NCBI RefSeq assembly: GCF_000698595.1
Contig: NZ_JFHC01000055.1
Coordinates: 1-58,235 of the forward strand
Direction: 5' to 3'
Length of the DNA stretch: 58,235 nt
Origin: Caballeronia glathei
GTDB lineage: Bacteria > Pseudomonadota > Gammaproteobacteria > Burkholderiales > Burkholderiaceae
Below, in pieces: positions 1 through 8,120 of this stretch (its first letter is position 1; the number at the start of each line of letters is the position of its first letter). The notes beneath the pieces were generated by a model that worked only from the letters and a program-made list of their open reading frames with translations, searched no databases and was not told where the DNA came from. The position numbers and the translations under genes are program-made.

Positions 1-31
1 CTCTCATCCGCAAGCGATTTTTGAAGAGAAT

Positions 32-808
32 TTAACGATTCTTGAACACCGGCTTCCGCTTCTCCACGAATGCCGCCATACCTTCCTTCTGATCCTCGGT
101 GGCGAAAAGCGAATGGAACAGCCGGCGCTCGAAATGAAGCCCCTCCGCCAGCGTCGTTTCGTACGCGCGGTTCACCGCCTCCTTGGCCATCATCACAGCG
201 GGTAGCGAGAACCCTGCAATGACCGTCGCTGCATCGATTGCTTCGTCCAGCAGGTGGTCGGCGGCGACGACGCGGGACACTAGGCCCGCGCGCTCGGCCT
301 CGTCGGCGTCCATTAAGCGCGCGGTCAGGCACAGGTCCATTGCCTTCGCCTTGGATACCGCCCGCGGCAGCCGCTGCGTGCCGCCCGCACCCGGAATCAC
401 GCCGAGCTTGATCTCCGGCTGACCGAACTTTGCGGTCTGCGCGGCGATGATGATGTCGCACATCATCGCGAGTTCGCAGCCGCCGCCCAACGCGAAGCCC
501 CCTACGGCCGCGATGATCGGCTTGCGAATCGAGCGGATCGTCTCCCAGTTCCGCGTGATGTAATCGCCCTTGTACACGTCCATATAGGAGTAGCTGGCCA
601 TCATGCCGATGTCGGCACCCGCCGCGAACGCCTTTTCGCTGCCCGTGAGCACGATCGCACCGATGTCGTCGTCTGCGTCGAACTGCTTGAGCGCGGCGCC
701 CAGCTCGTCCATCAGCGCGTCGTTCAGAGCGTTGAGCGCCTTCGGACGGTTCAGCGTGATCACCCCGACCCGGCCGCGCATTTCGGTCAAAATGTTCTCG
801 TAAGGCAT
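32..808 (-). CDS. paaF: Phenylacetate-pathway enoyl-CoA hydratase PaaF
   Basis: This 258-residue crotonase most likely hydrates 2,3-dehydroadipyl-CoA in the lower phenylacetyl-CoA pathway, in the cytoplasm. The oxyanion-hole segment AFAAGAD and the block GGGCELAMMCD followed by FGQPEIKLGVIPGAGGTQR carry both glutamates of a true enoyl-CoA hydratase. The ATG start has an AGGAG ribosome site a few bases upstream. It diverges from paaN, and the shared intergenic region holds a TetR-type operator, so it is probably induced by phenylacetyl-CoA together with the other paa genes. The specific substrate is inferred from the paa neighbours; the family alone would allow any short-chain enoyl-CoA. A close paralogue lies at 43043-43807. 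Confidence 0.85.
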   Translation of the reverse strand: MPYENILTEMRGRVGVITLNRPKALNALNDALMDELGAALKQFDADDDIGAIVLTGSEKAFAAGADIGMMASYSYMDVYKGDYITRNWETIRSIRKPIIAAVGGFALGGGCELAMMCDIIIAAQTAKFGQPEIKLGVIPGAGGTQRLPRAVSKAKAMDLCLTARLMDADEAERAGLVSRVVAADHLLDEAIDAATVIAGFSLPAVMMAKEAVNRAYETTLAEGLHFERRLFHSLFATEDQKEGMAAFVEKRKPVFKNR

Positions 809-840
809 TCGAATCTCCTATTTGTTTACACGTTTTACCC

Positions 841-861
841 GACGCGAAAACGCTTCGCGTC
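841..861. repeat. Perfect inverted repeat upstream of paaF
   Basis: GACGCGAA, five bases, then TTCGCGTC form a perfect 8-bp inverted repeat between paaF and the paa operator. It lies in the probable paaF leader. It could be an RNA hairpin or a second protein site; the sequence does not say which. Confidence 0.5.
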
Positions 862-882
862 CGCATCTCGATAATGCTAACA

Positions 883-911
883 TTGCCAAACCAACCGGTC
901 GGTTAATTAAT
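883..911 (+). promoter_or_regulatory. Candidate paaN promoter
   Basis: TTGCCA (883-888), a 17-base spacer and ATTAAT (906-911) resemble a sigma-70 promoter, each hexamer matching the consensus at four or five positions. The spacer is occupied almost exactly by the inverted repeat at 889-904, so a bound repressor would block polymerase. The transcript would begin about 30 bases before paaN. Confidence 0.5.
889..904. promoter_or_regulatory. Likely PaaR (TetR-type) operator
   Basis: AACCAACCGGTCGGTT is a 16-bp inverted repeat with a single mismatched pair, lying between divergent paaF and paaN. Beta-proteobacterial paa genes are known to be controlled by the TetR-family repressor PaaR, released by phenylacetyl-CoA, and the ACCNACCGGTNGGT pattern fits such a site. 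No paaR gene adjoins this locus, so the regulator would be encoded outside the window. Confidence 0.6.
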
Positions 912-949
912 CGAGCGGCCGCCCTCATTCCTCTCTGCCCCTTGCGACC

Positions 950-2659
950 ATGACACATCCGCTATTCACGAAGCACCAGGCGACGCTCGACAAAGCGCTC
1001 GCCGCCATTGAAACGCGCGGCTACTGGAGCCCGTTTGCCGAGATGCCGAGTCCCAAAGTGTACGGGGAAACGGCGAGCAGCGAAGGCGAAGCGGCCTTCA
1101 AAAGCCACCTGAACCGCACCTTCGAACTCGACCAGCCGTCGACGGGCGAGACCGTCGGCAGCGAGCTGTCGCCGTTCGGCATCGCGCTCGGCGTTCGCTA
1201 TCCGAAGGCCGAGCCGGACGCGCTCCTCGCCGCGTCGGCCGCGGCCCAGACCCAATGGCGCGCGGCGGGCCCGCAGGCGTGGGCGGGCGTAAGCCTCGAG
1301 ATTCTCTCCCGCCTCAATCGCGCGAGCTTCGAGATCGGCTACAGCGTCATGCACACGACCGGTCAGGCTTTCATGATGGCGTTCCAGGCGGGCGGCCCGC
1401 ACGCGCAGGACCGCGCGCTGGAAGCGGTCGTGTACGCATGGGACCAGTTGCGCCGGATTCCCGCCGAAGCGTACTGGGAAAAGCCGCAAGGCAAGAACCC
1501 GCCGCTCGCGATGCAAAAGCGCTTCACCGTGGTGCCGCGCGGCACGGGCCTCGTCCTCGGCTGCTGCACCTTTCCTACCTGGAACGGCTATCCCGGCCTG
1601 TTCGCCGACCTCGCAACGGGCAACACGGTCATCGTCAAGCCGCACCCCGGCGCGATCCTTCCGCTCGCGATCACCGTGCGCATTGCCCGCGACGTCCTGC
1701 GCGAAGCCGGCTTTGATCCGAACGTCGTGACGCTGCTTGCCACCGAACCGAACGACGGTCCGCTGGTTCAGGACCTCGCGCAACGCCCGGAAATCAAGCT
1801 GATCGACTTCACCGGCAGCACGCAAAACGGCACCTGGCTCGAACGCAATGCGCATCAGGCGCAGGTGTACACCGAAAAGGCCGGCGTCAACCAGATCGTG
1901 ATCGACTCGGTCGACGACATGAAGGCCGCGGCCCGCAATATCGCGTTCTCGCTCGCGCTCTACTCGGGACAGATGTGTACCGCGCCGCAGAACATCTACG
2001 TACCGCGCGACGGCATCCGCACGAGCGAGGGCCAATTGAACTTCGACGACGTCGCGAAAGCCCTCGCTGGCGCGGTAGAGAAGCTCGTTTCCGACCCGGC
2101 GCGCGCCGTGGAACTGACCGGCGCAATCCAGAACGACGGCGTGATTCAGCGAATCGCCGAGGCCCGCCAGCTCGGTGACGTGCTCGTCGACAGCCAGGCG
2201 CTCGCTCATCCCGTGTTCGCCGACGCCCGCGTCCGCTCGCCCCTGATGGTCAAGCTCGATGCCCGCACCGATTCCGCGAAGTTCACGAAAGAGTGGTTCG
2301 GCCCCGTCTCGTTCGTCATCGCGACCGATTCGACCGCCCAGTCGCTCGATCTCGCCGGCTCGATCGCGGCCGAGCACGGCGCGCTCACGCTGTCGGTCTA
2401 CAGTACCGACGACGCCGTGATCGAGGCCGCGCACGAAGCGGCGATCCTCGGCGGTGTCGCACTGTCGATCAACCTGACGGGTGGCGTCTTCGTCAATCAG
2501 TCAGCCGCGTTCTCCGACTTCCACGGCACGGGCGCGAACCCCGCCGCGAATGCCGCGCTCGCGGACGCCGCGTTCGTTGCGAACCGTTTTCGCGTCGTTC
2601 AAAGCAGAGTGCATGTTGCACCGAAGGCGTCCCCGGCGGAAGCCGGCCAAACGGCGTAG
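950..2659 (+). CDS. paaN: Phenylacetate degradation aldehyde dehydrogenase PaaN
   Basis: This 569-residue aldehyde dehydrogenase-fold enzyme belongs to the PaaN group. It probably oxidises the semialdehyde formed after hydrolytic opening of the oxepin-CoA ring in the phenylacetyl-CoA pathway. A TGS cofactor motif (FTGSTQNG), a glutamate in YTEKAG and a catalytic cysteine at about residue 343 (SGQMCTAPQN) are visible. Unlike E. coli PaaZ there is no C-terminal MaoC-type hydratase domain, so ring opening would need a separate protein. It is the first gene of the rightward paa run and has its own promoter overlapped by the operator. The ATG start has no strong ribosome site. Confidence 0.85.
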   Translation: MTHPLFTKHQATLDKALAAIETRGYWSPFAEMPSPKVYGETASSEGEAAFKSHLNRTFELDQPSTGETVGSELSPFGIALGVRYPKAEPDALLAASAAAQTQWRAAGPQAWAGVSLEILSRLNRASFEIGYSVMHTTGQAFMMAFQAGGPHAQDRALEAVVYAWDQLRRIPAEAYWEKPQGKNPPLAMQKRFTVVPRGTGLVLGCCTFPTWNGYPGLFADLATGNTVIVKPHPGAILPLAITVRIARDVLREAGFDPNVVTLLATEPNDGPLVQDLAQRPEIKLIDFTGSTQNGTWLERNAHQAQVYTEKAGVNQIVIDSVDDMKAAARNIAFSLALYSGQMCTAPQNIYVPRDGIRTSEGQLNFDDVAKALAGAVEKLVSDPARAVELTGAIQNDGVIQRIAEARQLGDVLVDSQALAHPVFADARVRSPLMVKLDARTDSAKFTKEWFGPVSFVIATDSTAQSLDLAGSIAAEHGALTLSVYSTDDAVIEAAHEAAILGGVALSINLTGGVFVNQSAAFSDFHGTGANPAANAALADAAFVANRFRVVQSRVHVAPKASPAEAGQTA

Positions 2660-2792
2660 GCAAAACACCGCGCGGACGGCTTATGCCGTCCGGCCTGATG
2701 GAAAGCGCCACGCGCTGCGGCTAGTATCGACATGCATGGCCGCAGCCCGTCGAAGCCCATGCATTCAATGTTCGGATACGAAAGGAGCCACC

Positions 2793-3584
2793 ATGTCCGA
2801 CAAATCGGTCCTGTTTCACATCGACGGCGACTCGCGGGTCGCGACGCTCACGCTTAATCGCCCGGACAAGCTCAATAGTTTCACGCGCGCGATGCACGGC
2901 GAGATGAGCCATGCGCTCACCGAAATCGAGGCGAGCAATGCGCGAGCGCTCGTCATTACCGGCGCCGGACGCGGTTTCTGCGCCGGCCAGGATCTGGCCG
3001 ACCTCGACTTCACGCCGGGTTCGATGACCGACCTCGGCGACCTGATCGACGAGCATTTCAACCCGCTCGTGCGCCGCCTGCAGGCGATGGCGCTGCCGGT
3101 CATCGCCGCCGTCAACGGCACGGCCGCGGGCGCCGGCGCCAATCTGGCAATGGCCTGCGACCTGATTCTCGCCGCGCGCTCAGCCAGCTTCATCCAGGCG
3201 TTCGTGAAGATCGGCCTCGTACCGGATTCGGGTGGCACGTGGCTCCTGCCGCGCCGCGTGGGCGAAGCCCGCGCGCTCGGACTGGCGCTGACGGGCGACA
3301 AGCTGGGCGCGGAAAAGGCCGAAGCGTGGGGCATCGTCTGGCGGGTGGTCGAAGATCAGGAGCTGCATCAGTCGGCTGCGCAACTGGCTGCGCAACTCGC
3401 CCAGCAGCCGGCCGGTGCCGTCGCCGCGATCAAACATGCGATCCGCGCAAGCGCGAACAATACGCTCGACCAGCAACTCGATCTCGAACGCGACTGGCAA
3501 CGCACCCTCGGCGCATCGCATGACTATGCCGAGGGCGTCGCCGCGTTCAAGGAAAAGCGCGCGCCGCGCTTCGAAGGTCTGTGA
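2793..3584 (+). CDS. paaG: 1,2-epoxyphenylacetyl-CoA isomerase PaaG
   Basis: This 263-residue crotonase is the isomerase that converts ring-1,2-epoxyphenylacetyl-CoA to the oxepin-CoA, and it also shifts double bonds later in the pathway. The ATG at 2793 was chosen because AAGGAG sits just upstream; the open frame extends further 5' inside paaN, but that part looks like a shadow. The oxyanion-hole segment FCAGQDL and the PaaG-type VPDSGGTW motif, with catalytic Asp145, are present. The hydratase glutamates are replaced (AGAGANLAMAC), which separates it from PaaF. It overlaps the next frame by a few bases and should be co-transcribed with paaI and paaK. Confidence 0.88.
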   Translation: MSDKSVLFHIDGDSRVATLTLNRPDKLNSFTRAMHGEMSHALTEIEASNARALVITGAGRGFCAGQDLADLDFTPGSMTDLGDLIDEHFNPLVRRLQAMALPVIAAVNGTAAGAGANLAMACDLILAARSASFIQAFVKIGLVPDSGGTWLLPRRVGEARALGLALTGDKLGAEKAEAWGIVWRVVEDQELHQSAAQLAAQLAQQPAGAVAAIKHAIRASANNTLDQQLDLERDWQRTLGASHDYAEGVAAFKEKRAPRFEGL

Positions 3585-3601
3585 GATTTCTGGGGACACC
3601 T

Positions 3602-4027
3602 GTGACGCCACAACAACTCGCCGAACAAGCCGCCAATGCAATGTACGAATCCGACGCGTGCACGCGCGCCCTCGGCATCGAACTGATCGAAGTGCGCCCC
3701 GGCTACGCACGCCTGCAAATGAACGTGCGCCCGGATTTCCTGAACGGACACGGCATCTGCCACGGCGGGCTGATCTTCACCCTCGCGGATTCGACCTTCG
3801 CGTTCGCCTGCAACTCATACAACATCAACACGGTGGCCGCCGGCTGTTCGATCGAATTCCTGCGAGCCGTAAAGGGCGGCGACCTCCTGACGGCCGAGGG
3901 GATCGAACAGACCCTCAACGGCCGCACCGGCATCTACGACATCCGGGTAACGAATCGCGAAGGAGAAACGGTCGCCATGTTTCGCGGCAAATCGGCCCAG
4001 ATCAAAGGCACCGTGATTCCGGTCTGA
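3602..4027 (+). CDS. paaI: Hydroxyphenylacetyl-CoA thioesterase PaaI
   Basis: This hotdog-fold thioesterase of about 141 residues hydrolyses dead-end hydroxyphenylacetyl-CoA esters and so rescues CoA in the paa pathway. The family signature NGHGICHGG and the catalytic aspartate segment FTLADSTFAFACN are present. I prefer the GTG at 3602 because GGGGA lies five bases upstream and it gives the usual PaaI length. An earlier GTG at 3581 overlaps the paaG stop as GTGA and would add seven residues. It lies between paaG and paaK in the same direction. Confidence 0.87.
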   Translation: MTPQQLAEQAANAMYESDACTRALGIELIEVRPGYARLQMNVRPDFLNGHGICHGGLIFTLADSTFAFACNSYNINTVAAGCSIEFLRAVKGGDLLTAEGIEQTLNGRTGIYDIRVTNREGETVAMFRGKSAQIKGTVIPV

Positions 4028-4100
4028 ACCAGTAATCCAGATTGACGGATGCCGGCGCACCCGGCCCGTGACATATAAACGAGCAAGAAGGAGACATCCG

Positions 4101-5405
4101 ATGACTACCCCGCTGCCGCTCGAGCCCATCGAAAAGGCGAGCCGCGACGAACTCGCCGCGCTGCAACTCGAACGCCTGAAATGGTCGCTCACGCACGCTT
4201 TCGAGAATTCGCCTGTGTACCGGCGCAAGTTCGACGAGGCTGGCGTGCATCCCGGCGACCTCAAGTCGCTCGCCGATCTCGCGCGCTATCCGTTCACGCA
4301 CAAGAAGGATCTGCGCGACAACTATCCGTTCGGCATGTTCGCGGTGCCGCAGGAGCAGGTTTCGCGCATTCACGCATCGTCGGGGACGACCGGCAAGCCG
4401 ACCGTCGTCGGCTACACCGCGAAGGACATCGACACCTGGGCGAATCTCGTCGCGCGCTCGATCCGCGCAGCGGGCGCCCGCCGCGGCGACAAAGTGCACG
4501 TGAGCTACGGCTACGGGCTCTTTACCGGCGGCCTCGGCGCACACTACGGCGCCGAGCGCGCGGGCCTCACCGTCATTCCGTTCGGCGGCGGCCAGACCGA
4601 GAAGCAGGTCCAGCTCATCCAGGACTTCCGGCCGGACATCATCATGGTCACGCCGAGCTACATGCTGTCGATCGCCGACGAACTGGAGCGGCAAGGCCTC
4701 GATCCGGCAAGCTGCTCGCTTCGCATCGGCATCTTCGGCGCGGAACCGTGGACGAACGACATGCGCTCGGCAATCGAAAAGCGCATGGGCATCGATGCCG
4801 TCGACATCTACGGGCTATCGGAAGTCATCGGCCCGGGCGTGGCGTCGGAATGCGCGGAGACCAAGGACGGCCCGACGATCTGGGAAGACCATTTCTACCC
4901 CGAAATCATCGACCCGGAAACGGGCGAAGTGCTGCCAGACGGCGAATTCGGCGAACTCGTGTTCACGTCGCTGACGAAGGAGGCCCTGCCGATCATCCGC
5001 TATCGCACGCGCGATCTCACGCGGCTTCTGCCGGGCACGGCGCGCACGATGCGCCGCATGGAGAAGATCACCGGCCGCTCGGACGACATGATGATCATCC
5101 GCGGCGTGAACGTGTTCCCGACCCAGATCGAGGAACTGCTGCTCAAGCGCCACGCGCTCGCGCCGCACTACCAGATCGTGCTGACCAAGGAAGGCCCGCT
5201 CGACGTCATGACGCTCAATGTCGAGCCGTGTCCGGAAACGGCGCCCGATCTCGCCGCGCTCGAAAGTGCCAAGGCCGCCCTCGTGTACGACATCAAGGCG
5301 CTGATCGGCGTGAGCGCCGTGGTGAACGTGCTGGGGGTCAACGGGATCGAACGGTCGGTCGGAAAGGCGCGGCGGGTCGTGGACCGGAGAAACCTGAAGG
5401 CGTGA
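4101..5405 (+). CDS. paaK: Phenylacetate-CoA ligase PaaK
   Basis: This 434-residue adenylate-forming enzyme activates phenylacetate to phenylacetyl-CoA with ATP and CoA, the first committed step of the pathway and the source of its inducer. Motifs in order are the P-loop SSGTTGKPTVVGY, the aryl-binding and A5 region YGLSEVIGPGVASEC, TRDLTRLL and the hinge region ITGRSDDMMIIRGVNVFP. The ATG at 4101 has AAGGAG eight bases upstream; a longer frame starting at 4068 has no such site. It ends the rightward paa run and converges on mltA. The multicomponent oxygenase genes paaABCDE and paaH/paaJ are not in this window. Confidence 0.93.
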   Translation: MTTPLPLEPIEKASRDELAALQLERLKWSLTHAFENSPVYRRKFDEAGVHPGDLKSLADLARYPFTHKKDLRDNYPFGMFAVPQEQVSRIHASSGTTGKPTVVGYTAKDIDTWANLVARSIRAAGARRGDKVHVSYGYGLFTGGLGAHYGAERAGLTVIPFGGGQTEKQVQLIQDFRPDIIMVTPSYMLSIADELERQGLDPASCSLRIGIFGAEPWTNDMRSAIEKRMGIDAVDIYGLSEVIGPGVASECAETKDGPTIWEDHFYPEIIDPETGEVLPDGEFGELVFTSLTKEALPIIRYRTRDLTRLLPGTARTMRRMEKITGRSDDMMIIRGVNVFPTQIEELLLKRHALAPHYQIVLTKEGPLDVMTLNVEPCPETAPDLAALESAKAALVYDIKALIGVSAVVNVLGVNGIERSVGKARRVVDRRNLKA

Positions 5406-5427
5406 GGATGTCGGCGGCGGGATGAAG

Positions 5428-5447
5428 GGCGGCGCTCGCGCGCCGCC
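5428..5447. terminator. Hairpin between convergent paaK and mltA
   Basis: GGCGGCGC, a four-base loop and GCGCCGCC form a perfect 8-bp stem after paaK. There is no clear T run on either side, so intrinsic termination is only a possibility. Confidence 0.35.
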
Positions 5448-5527
5448 GCAGATCTTCGAAGCGTCAAGGCCTCGAAACGCCGGCCCCAACGTCGTGCCCG
5501 TGTCCTTACGGCTTACGACCTACGGAC

Positions 5528-6664
5528 CTACGAATTGGGCAGCAGCAGCCACATCCGGCCGCCCTGCTTCATGCGGCCGGCCAGGTCGCCGGCGTCGTCG
5601 CCGAGACCCCAGAAATAGTCGGCGCGTACGCCGCCCTTGATCGCGCTGCCCGTGTCCTGGGCGAACACCAGCCGGTTCATCGGCGAGTTGCTCAGCGGGC
5701 GCGTGGTCTGAAGGAAAACCGGCGTGCCGAGCGGAATCGCCGAAGGATCGACGGCGATCGAGCGTTCCGGCGTCAGTGGAACACCTAGCGCACCGACCGG
5801 GCCGTCCCCGAGGCTCGCGGGCATCACGTCGTTCGCCGGCATTTCGCGAAAGAACACGAAGCGCGGATTGACGTCGAGCAAGGCATCGACGCGCGCCGGA
5901 TTCGCTTTCGCCCACGCCTTGATGCCCTGCATCGTCGCCTGCGCGGGTGTCAGTTCGCGGCGGTCCAGCAGCTCGCGGCCGATCGACTTGTAGGGCTGGT
6001 TGTTCGTTCCGCCAAAGCCGACCCGCATGACGCTGCCATCTTCCATCACGACGCGCCCCGAGCCCTGCACTTGCAGGAAGAACGCTTCGATCGGATCGTC
6101 GACCCATACCAGTTCATTGCCCTCCAGCGCCCCCGAACGCTCGAGCTGGGCGCGCGGCGGAAGCGCCGAGCCCGCCTTGTAGCGATACGGCCATTTGTAG
6201 AGCGCGTACTGATAGGAGCCGTGGCGCGTGCGCGAACCGCGCAGGAGGGGCTCGTAATAGCCGGTCACGAGCCCGTCGAGCGTGCCGTCGGTGTTCGCCA
6301 GCTGAAACGGCGTGAAATAGGTTTCGAAGAAATCGCGGGCGGCCGTCATGTCGAGATCATCCAGACGCTGCGCGGCAGCGCAGGCCTTCTGCCAGTTCGG
6401 CTGGCGCGCGAGCCGGCTGCAGTTCTGACGCAGCGCGGCCGTCGCTCCGATCAGGGAATCGTCCTGCCAGCCAGGAACCTGCTGCCAGCTCACCGCGGTC
6501 AGGCGGGCCGCGGCGCGCTGCCCCGTGACGATCGGCGTGCCGCCGGGCGCCGTGCCGAGCCCGGATTTGACCGCGCTGCCGCCGCCACACGCCGCGAGCA
6601 GGACCGCCGCTGCAATTGAAGCTGCCCAGCCCGCTGCTCCTGCGGCGGGGCGGTTGAAACGCAT
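5528..6664 (-). CDS. mltA: Membrane-bound lytic murein transglycosylase A
   Basis: This 378-residue outer-membrane lipoprotein cleaves peptidoglycan glycan strands with formation of 1,6-anhydromuramic acid. The start at 6664 gives a short charged N-terminus, a hydrophobic segment and the lipobox LAAC. Longer versions starting at up to 6796 would bury that signal. The MltA body is recognisable by GYYEPLLRGS, the FFLQVQGSGRV region and the C-terminal 3D domain with FAQDTGSAIKGGVRADYFWG, including the aspartates typical of the fold. The gene diverges from a 47-residue membrane protein whose start is only 28 bases away. The ribosome site is weak. Confidence 0.88.
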   Translation of the reverse strand: MRFNRPAAGAAGWAASIAAAVLLAACGGGSAVKSGLGTAPGGTPIVTGQRAAARLTAVSWQQVPGWQDDSLIGATAALRQNCSRLARQPNWQKACAAAQRLDDLDMTAARDFFETYFTPFQLANTDGTLDGLVTGYYEPLLRGSRTRHGSYQYALYKWPYRYKAGSALPPRAQLERSGALEGNELVWVDDPIEAFFLQVQGSGRVVMEDGSVMRVGFGGTNNQPYKSIGRELLDRRELTPAQATMQGIKAWAKANPARVDALLDVNPRFVFFREMPANDVMPASLGDGPVGALGVPLTPERSIAVDPSAIPLGTPVFLQTTRPLSNSPMNRLVFAQDTGSAIKGGVRADYFWGLGDDAGDLAGRMKQGGRMWLLLPNS

Positions 6665-6669
6665 ACAAT
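6664..6669 (+). promoter_or_regulatory. -10-like element for the small membrane protein
   Basis: TACAAT lies 23 bases before the start codon at 6693 and would start a transcript near 6676. I find no convincing -35 hexamer. It overlaps the mltA start codon on the other strand. Confidence 0.35.
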
Positions 6670-6692
6670 GTTCGTTCTTGATGGGAACCGCC

Positions 6693-6836
6693 ATGTCTGA
6701 TCTGTTCGACGAATATCCAATGCTGATTTTTGCGCTCGAGTCGCTCGTCGCGCTGCTCCTGCTGATTTTTATCGTCGTGTGGACGGCGTCGGGCAAGAAG
6801 AAGAACCGGGCGAACGATTCGGCGAAGCGCCGCTGA
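6693..6836 (+). CDS. 47-residue single-pass membrane protein
   Basis: I recognise no family for this short gene. The predicted protein begins with an acidic stretch (MSDLFDEYP), then has one strongly hydrophobic helix of about 22 residues (LIFALESLVALLLLIFIVVW), and ends in a lysine- and arginine-rich tail (KKKNR). The positive-inside rule puts the C-terminus in the cytoplasm. It lies head to head with mltA and tail to tail with apaG, leaving seven bases to the apaG stop, so it fills the gap exactly. A second ATG twelve bases upstream is an alternative start. Codon use is normal for the region. Function is unknown; a role at the envelope next to mltA is only a guess. Confidence 0.6.
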   Translation: MSDLFDEYPMLIFALESLVALLLLIFIVVWTASGKKKNRANDSAKRR

Positions 6837-6843
6837 TTCGGGT

Positions 6844-7218
6844 TCAGTGCAGCGTGCGCGGCATGTGCAGCGCGAATTCCGCCACCGGCGCCTCGAAACG
6901 CTCGCCGTCCTCGGCCACGCAGAAATACGCGCCACGCATCGTGCCGACCGGCGTGGCGATCACCGCCCAGCTCGTATATTCGAATTGTTCGCCCGGCGGC
7001 AGCAGCGGCTGATGGCCGACCACGCCCAGCCCTTTCACTTCCTGCACGTGATTGTCGCTGTCCGTGATGATCCAGTGGCGAGCAATCAGTTGCGCCGCGA
7101 CCTCGCCGGTATTGCGGATCGTCAGCGTGTAGGCGAACGCGTACTGGCGGCTATCCGGATCGGACTGCTCGGGCAGATAACGGGTCTGCACCGATACGCT
7201 GAATTCATACTGGCTCAT
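6844..7218 (-). CDS. apaG: ApaG family protein
   Basis: This 124-residue protein has the standard ApaG length and an immunoglobulin-like beta fold: an N-terminal VSVQTRYLPEQSDP strand region, FAYTLTIRNTG, the core ARHWIITDSDNHVQEVKGLGVVGHQPLLPPGEQFEYTS (read here in parts) and the C-terminal MRGAYFC. ApaG is often listed as a cobalt/magnesium efflux-associated protein, but its biochemical role is not settled. It reads leftward, away from rpe, and converges on the 47-residue membrane protein. The start codon has a purine-rich region upstream. Confidence 0.88.
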   Translation of the reverse strand: MSQYEFSVSVQTRYLPEQSDPDSRQYAFAYTLTIRNTGEVAAQLIARHWIITDSDNHVQEVKGLGVVGHQPLLPPGEQFEYTSWAVIATPVGTMRGAYFCVAEDGERFEAPVAEFALHMPRTLH

Positions 7219-7382
7219 CTTTTTTCCAATTCAATGCTGGCGCCCCGGTTCGAGGCGACCAGGCCTACTTCGCCATGTTGGTGACGCATTCTGCTTGATG
7301 CGGCCTGACGCCGCAACACGCCGCGCCGGCTCCGGGCGCATCGCCGGCCGTTCGGTCTACGTTCCGGAACGCCGTCGCGCGT

Positions 7383-7388
7383 TAAAAT
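7383..7388 (+). promoter_or_regulatory. -10-like element for rpe
   Basis: TAAAAT lies about 30 bases before the rpe start codon, in the divergent apaG-rpe gap. No strong -35 hexamer is visible at the right distance. Confidence 0.35.
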
Positions 7389-7418
7389 GACGCCTTTCGA
7401 TTGCTACCGGCCCACGTC

Positions 7419-8120
7419 ATGACGCAATTTCGCATCGCTCCCAGCATATTGTCCGCCGACTTCTCCCGGCTCGGCGAGGAGGTCCGCAACGTCGTCGCGG
7501 CCGGCGCAGACTGGATCCACTTCGACGTGATGGACAACCATTACGTGCCGAACCTGACCATCGGACCGATGGTGTGCGAGGCGATCCGCCCGCACGTGGA
7601 CGTCCCCATCGACGTGCATCTGATGGTGCGCCCCGTCGACCGGATCGTGCCCGACTTCGCGAAAGCCGGCGCCAATGTGATCAGTTTTCACCCGGAAGGT
7701 TCGGATCACATCGACCGCACGCTCTCGCTGATCCGCGATCACGGCTGCAAGGCGGGCCTCGTGTTCAACCCGGCCACGCCGCTCAATTATCTCGATCACG
7801 TGATGGACCGCGTCGACCTGGTGCTGATCATGTCGGTGAATCCGGGCTTCGGCGGACAGTCGTTCATTCCCGAGGCGCTCAACAAGCTGCGCGAGGCGCG
7901 CTCGCGCATCGACGCCTACCGCGACCGGACCGGCCGCGAGATCCATCTGGAAATCGACGGCGGCGTGAAAGTGGACAACATCGCGGAAATCGCCGCGGCC
8001 GGTGCGGACACCTTCGTGGCCGGCTCGGCGATTTTCGGCAAGCACGACTACCGGACGGTGATCGACGAGATGCGCGCCGAACTGGCGAAAACCGAAAGCC
8101 AATCCGGAGCACGAAAATGA
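7419..8120 (+). CDS. rpe: Ribulose-phosphate 3-epimerase
   Basis: This 233-residue TIM-barrel enzyme interconverts ribulose 5-phosphate and xylulose 5-phosphate in the pentose phosphate pathway. Catalytic and metal motifs are clear: FDVMDNHYVPNLTIGP, VHLMVRP, VNPGFGGQSF, the EIDGGV strand and the phosphate-binding end AGSAIFG. The ATG at 7419 gives the usual MTQFRIAPSILSADF start; a TTG at 7401 would add six residues. Its stop overlaps the start of gph as ATGA, so the two genes are translationally coupled. Confidence 0.95.
   Translation: MTQFRIAPSILSADFSRLGEEVRNVVAAGADWIHFDVMDNHYVPNLTIGPMVCEAIRPHVDVPIDVHLMVRPVDRIVPDFAKAGANVISFHPEGSDHIDRTLSLIRDHGCKAGLVFNPATPLNYLDHVMDRVDLVLIMSVNPGFGGQSFIPEALNKLREARSRIDAYRDRTGREIHLEIDGGVKVDNIAEIAAAGADTFVAGSAIFGKHDYRTVIDEMRAELAKTESQSGARK

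Noticed and set aside
962..2434. A 490-codon frame antisense to paaN
   Set aside because: Shadow frame; sense gene has catalytic motifs and a promoter.
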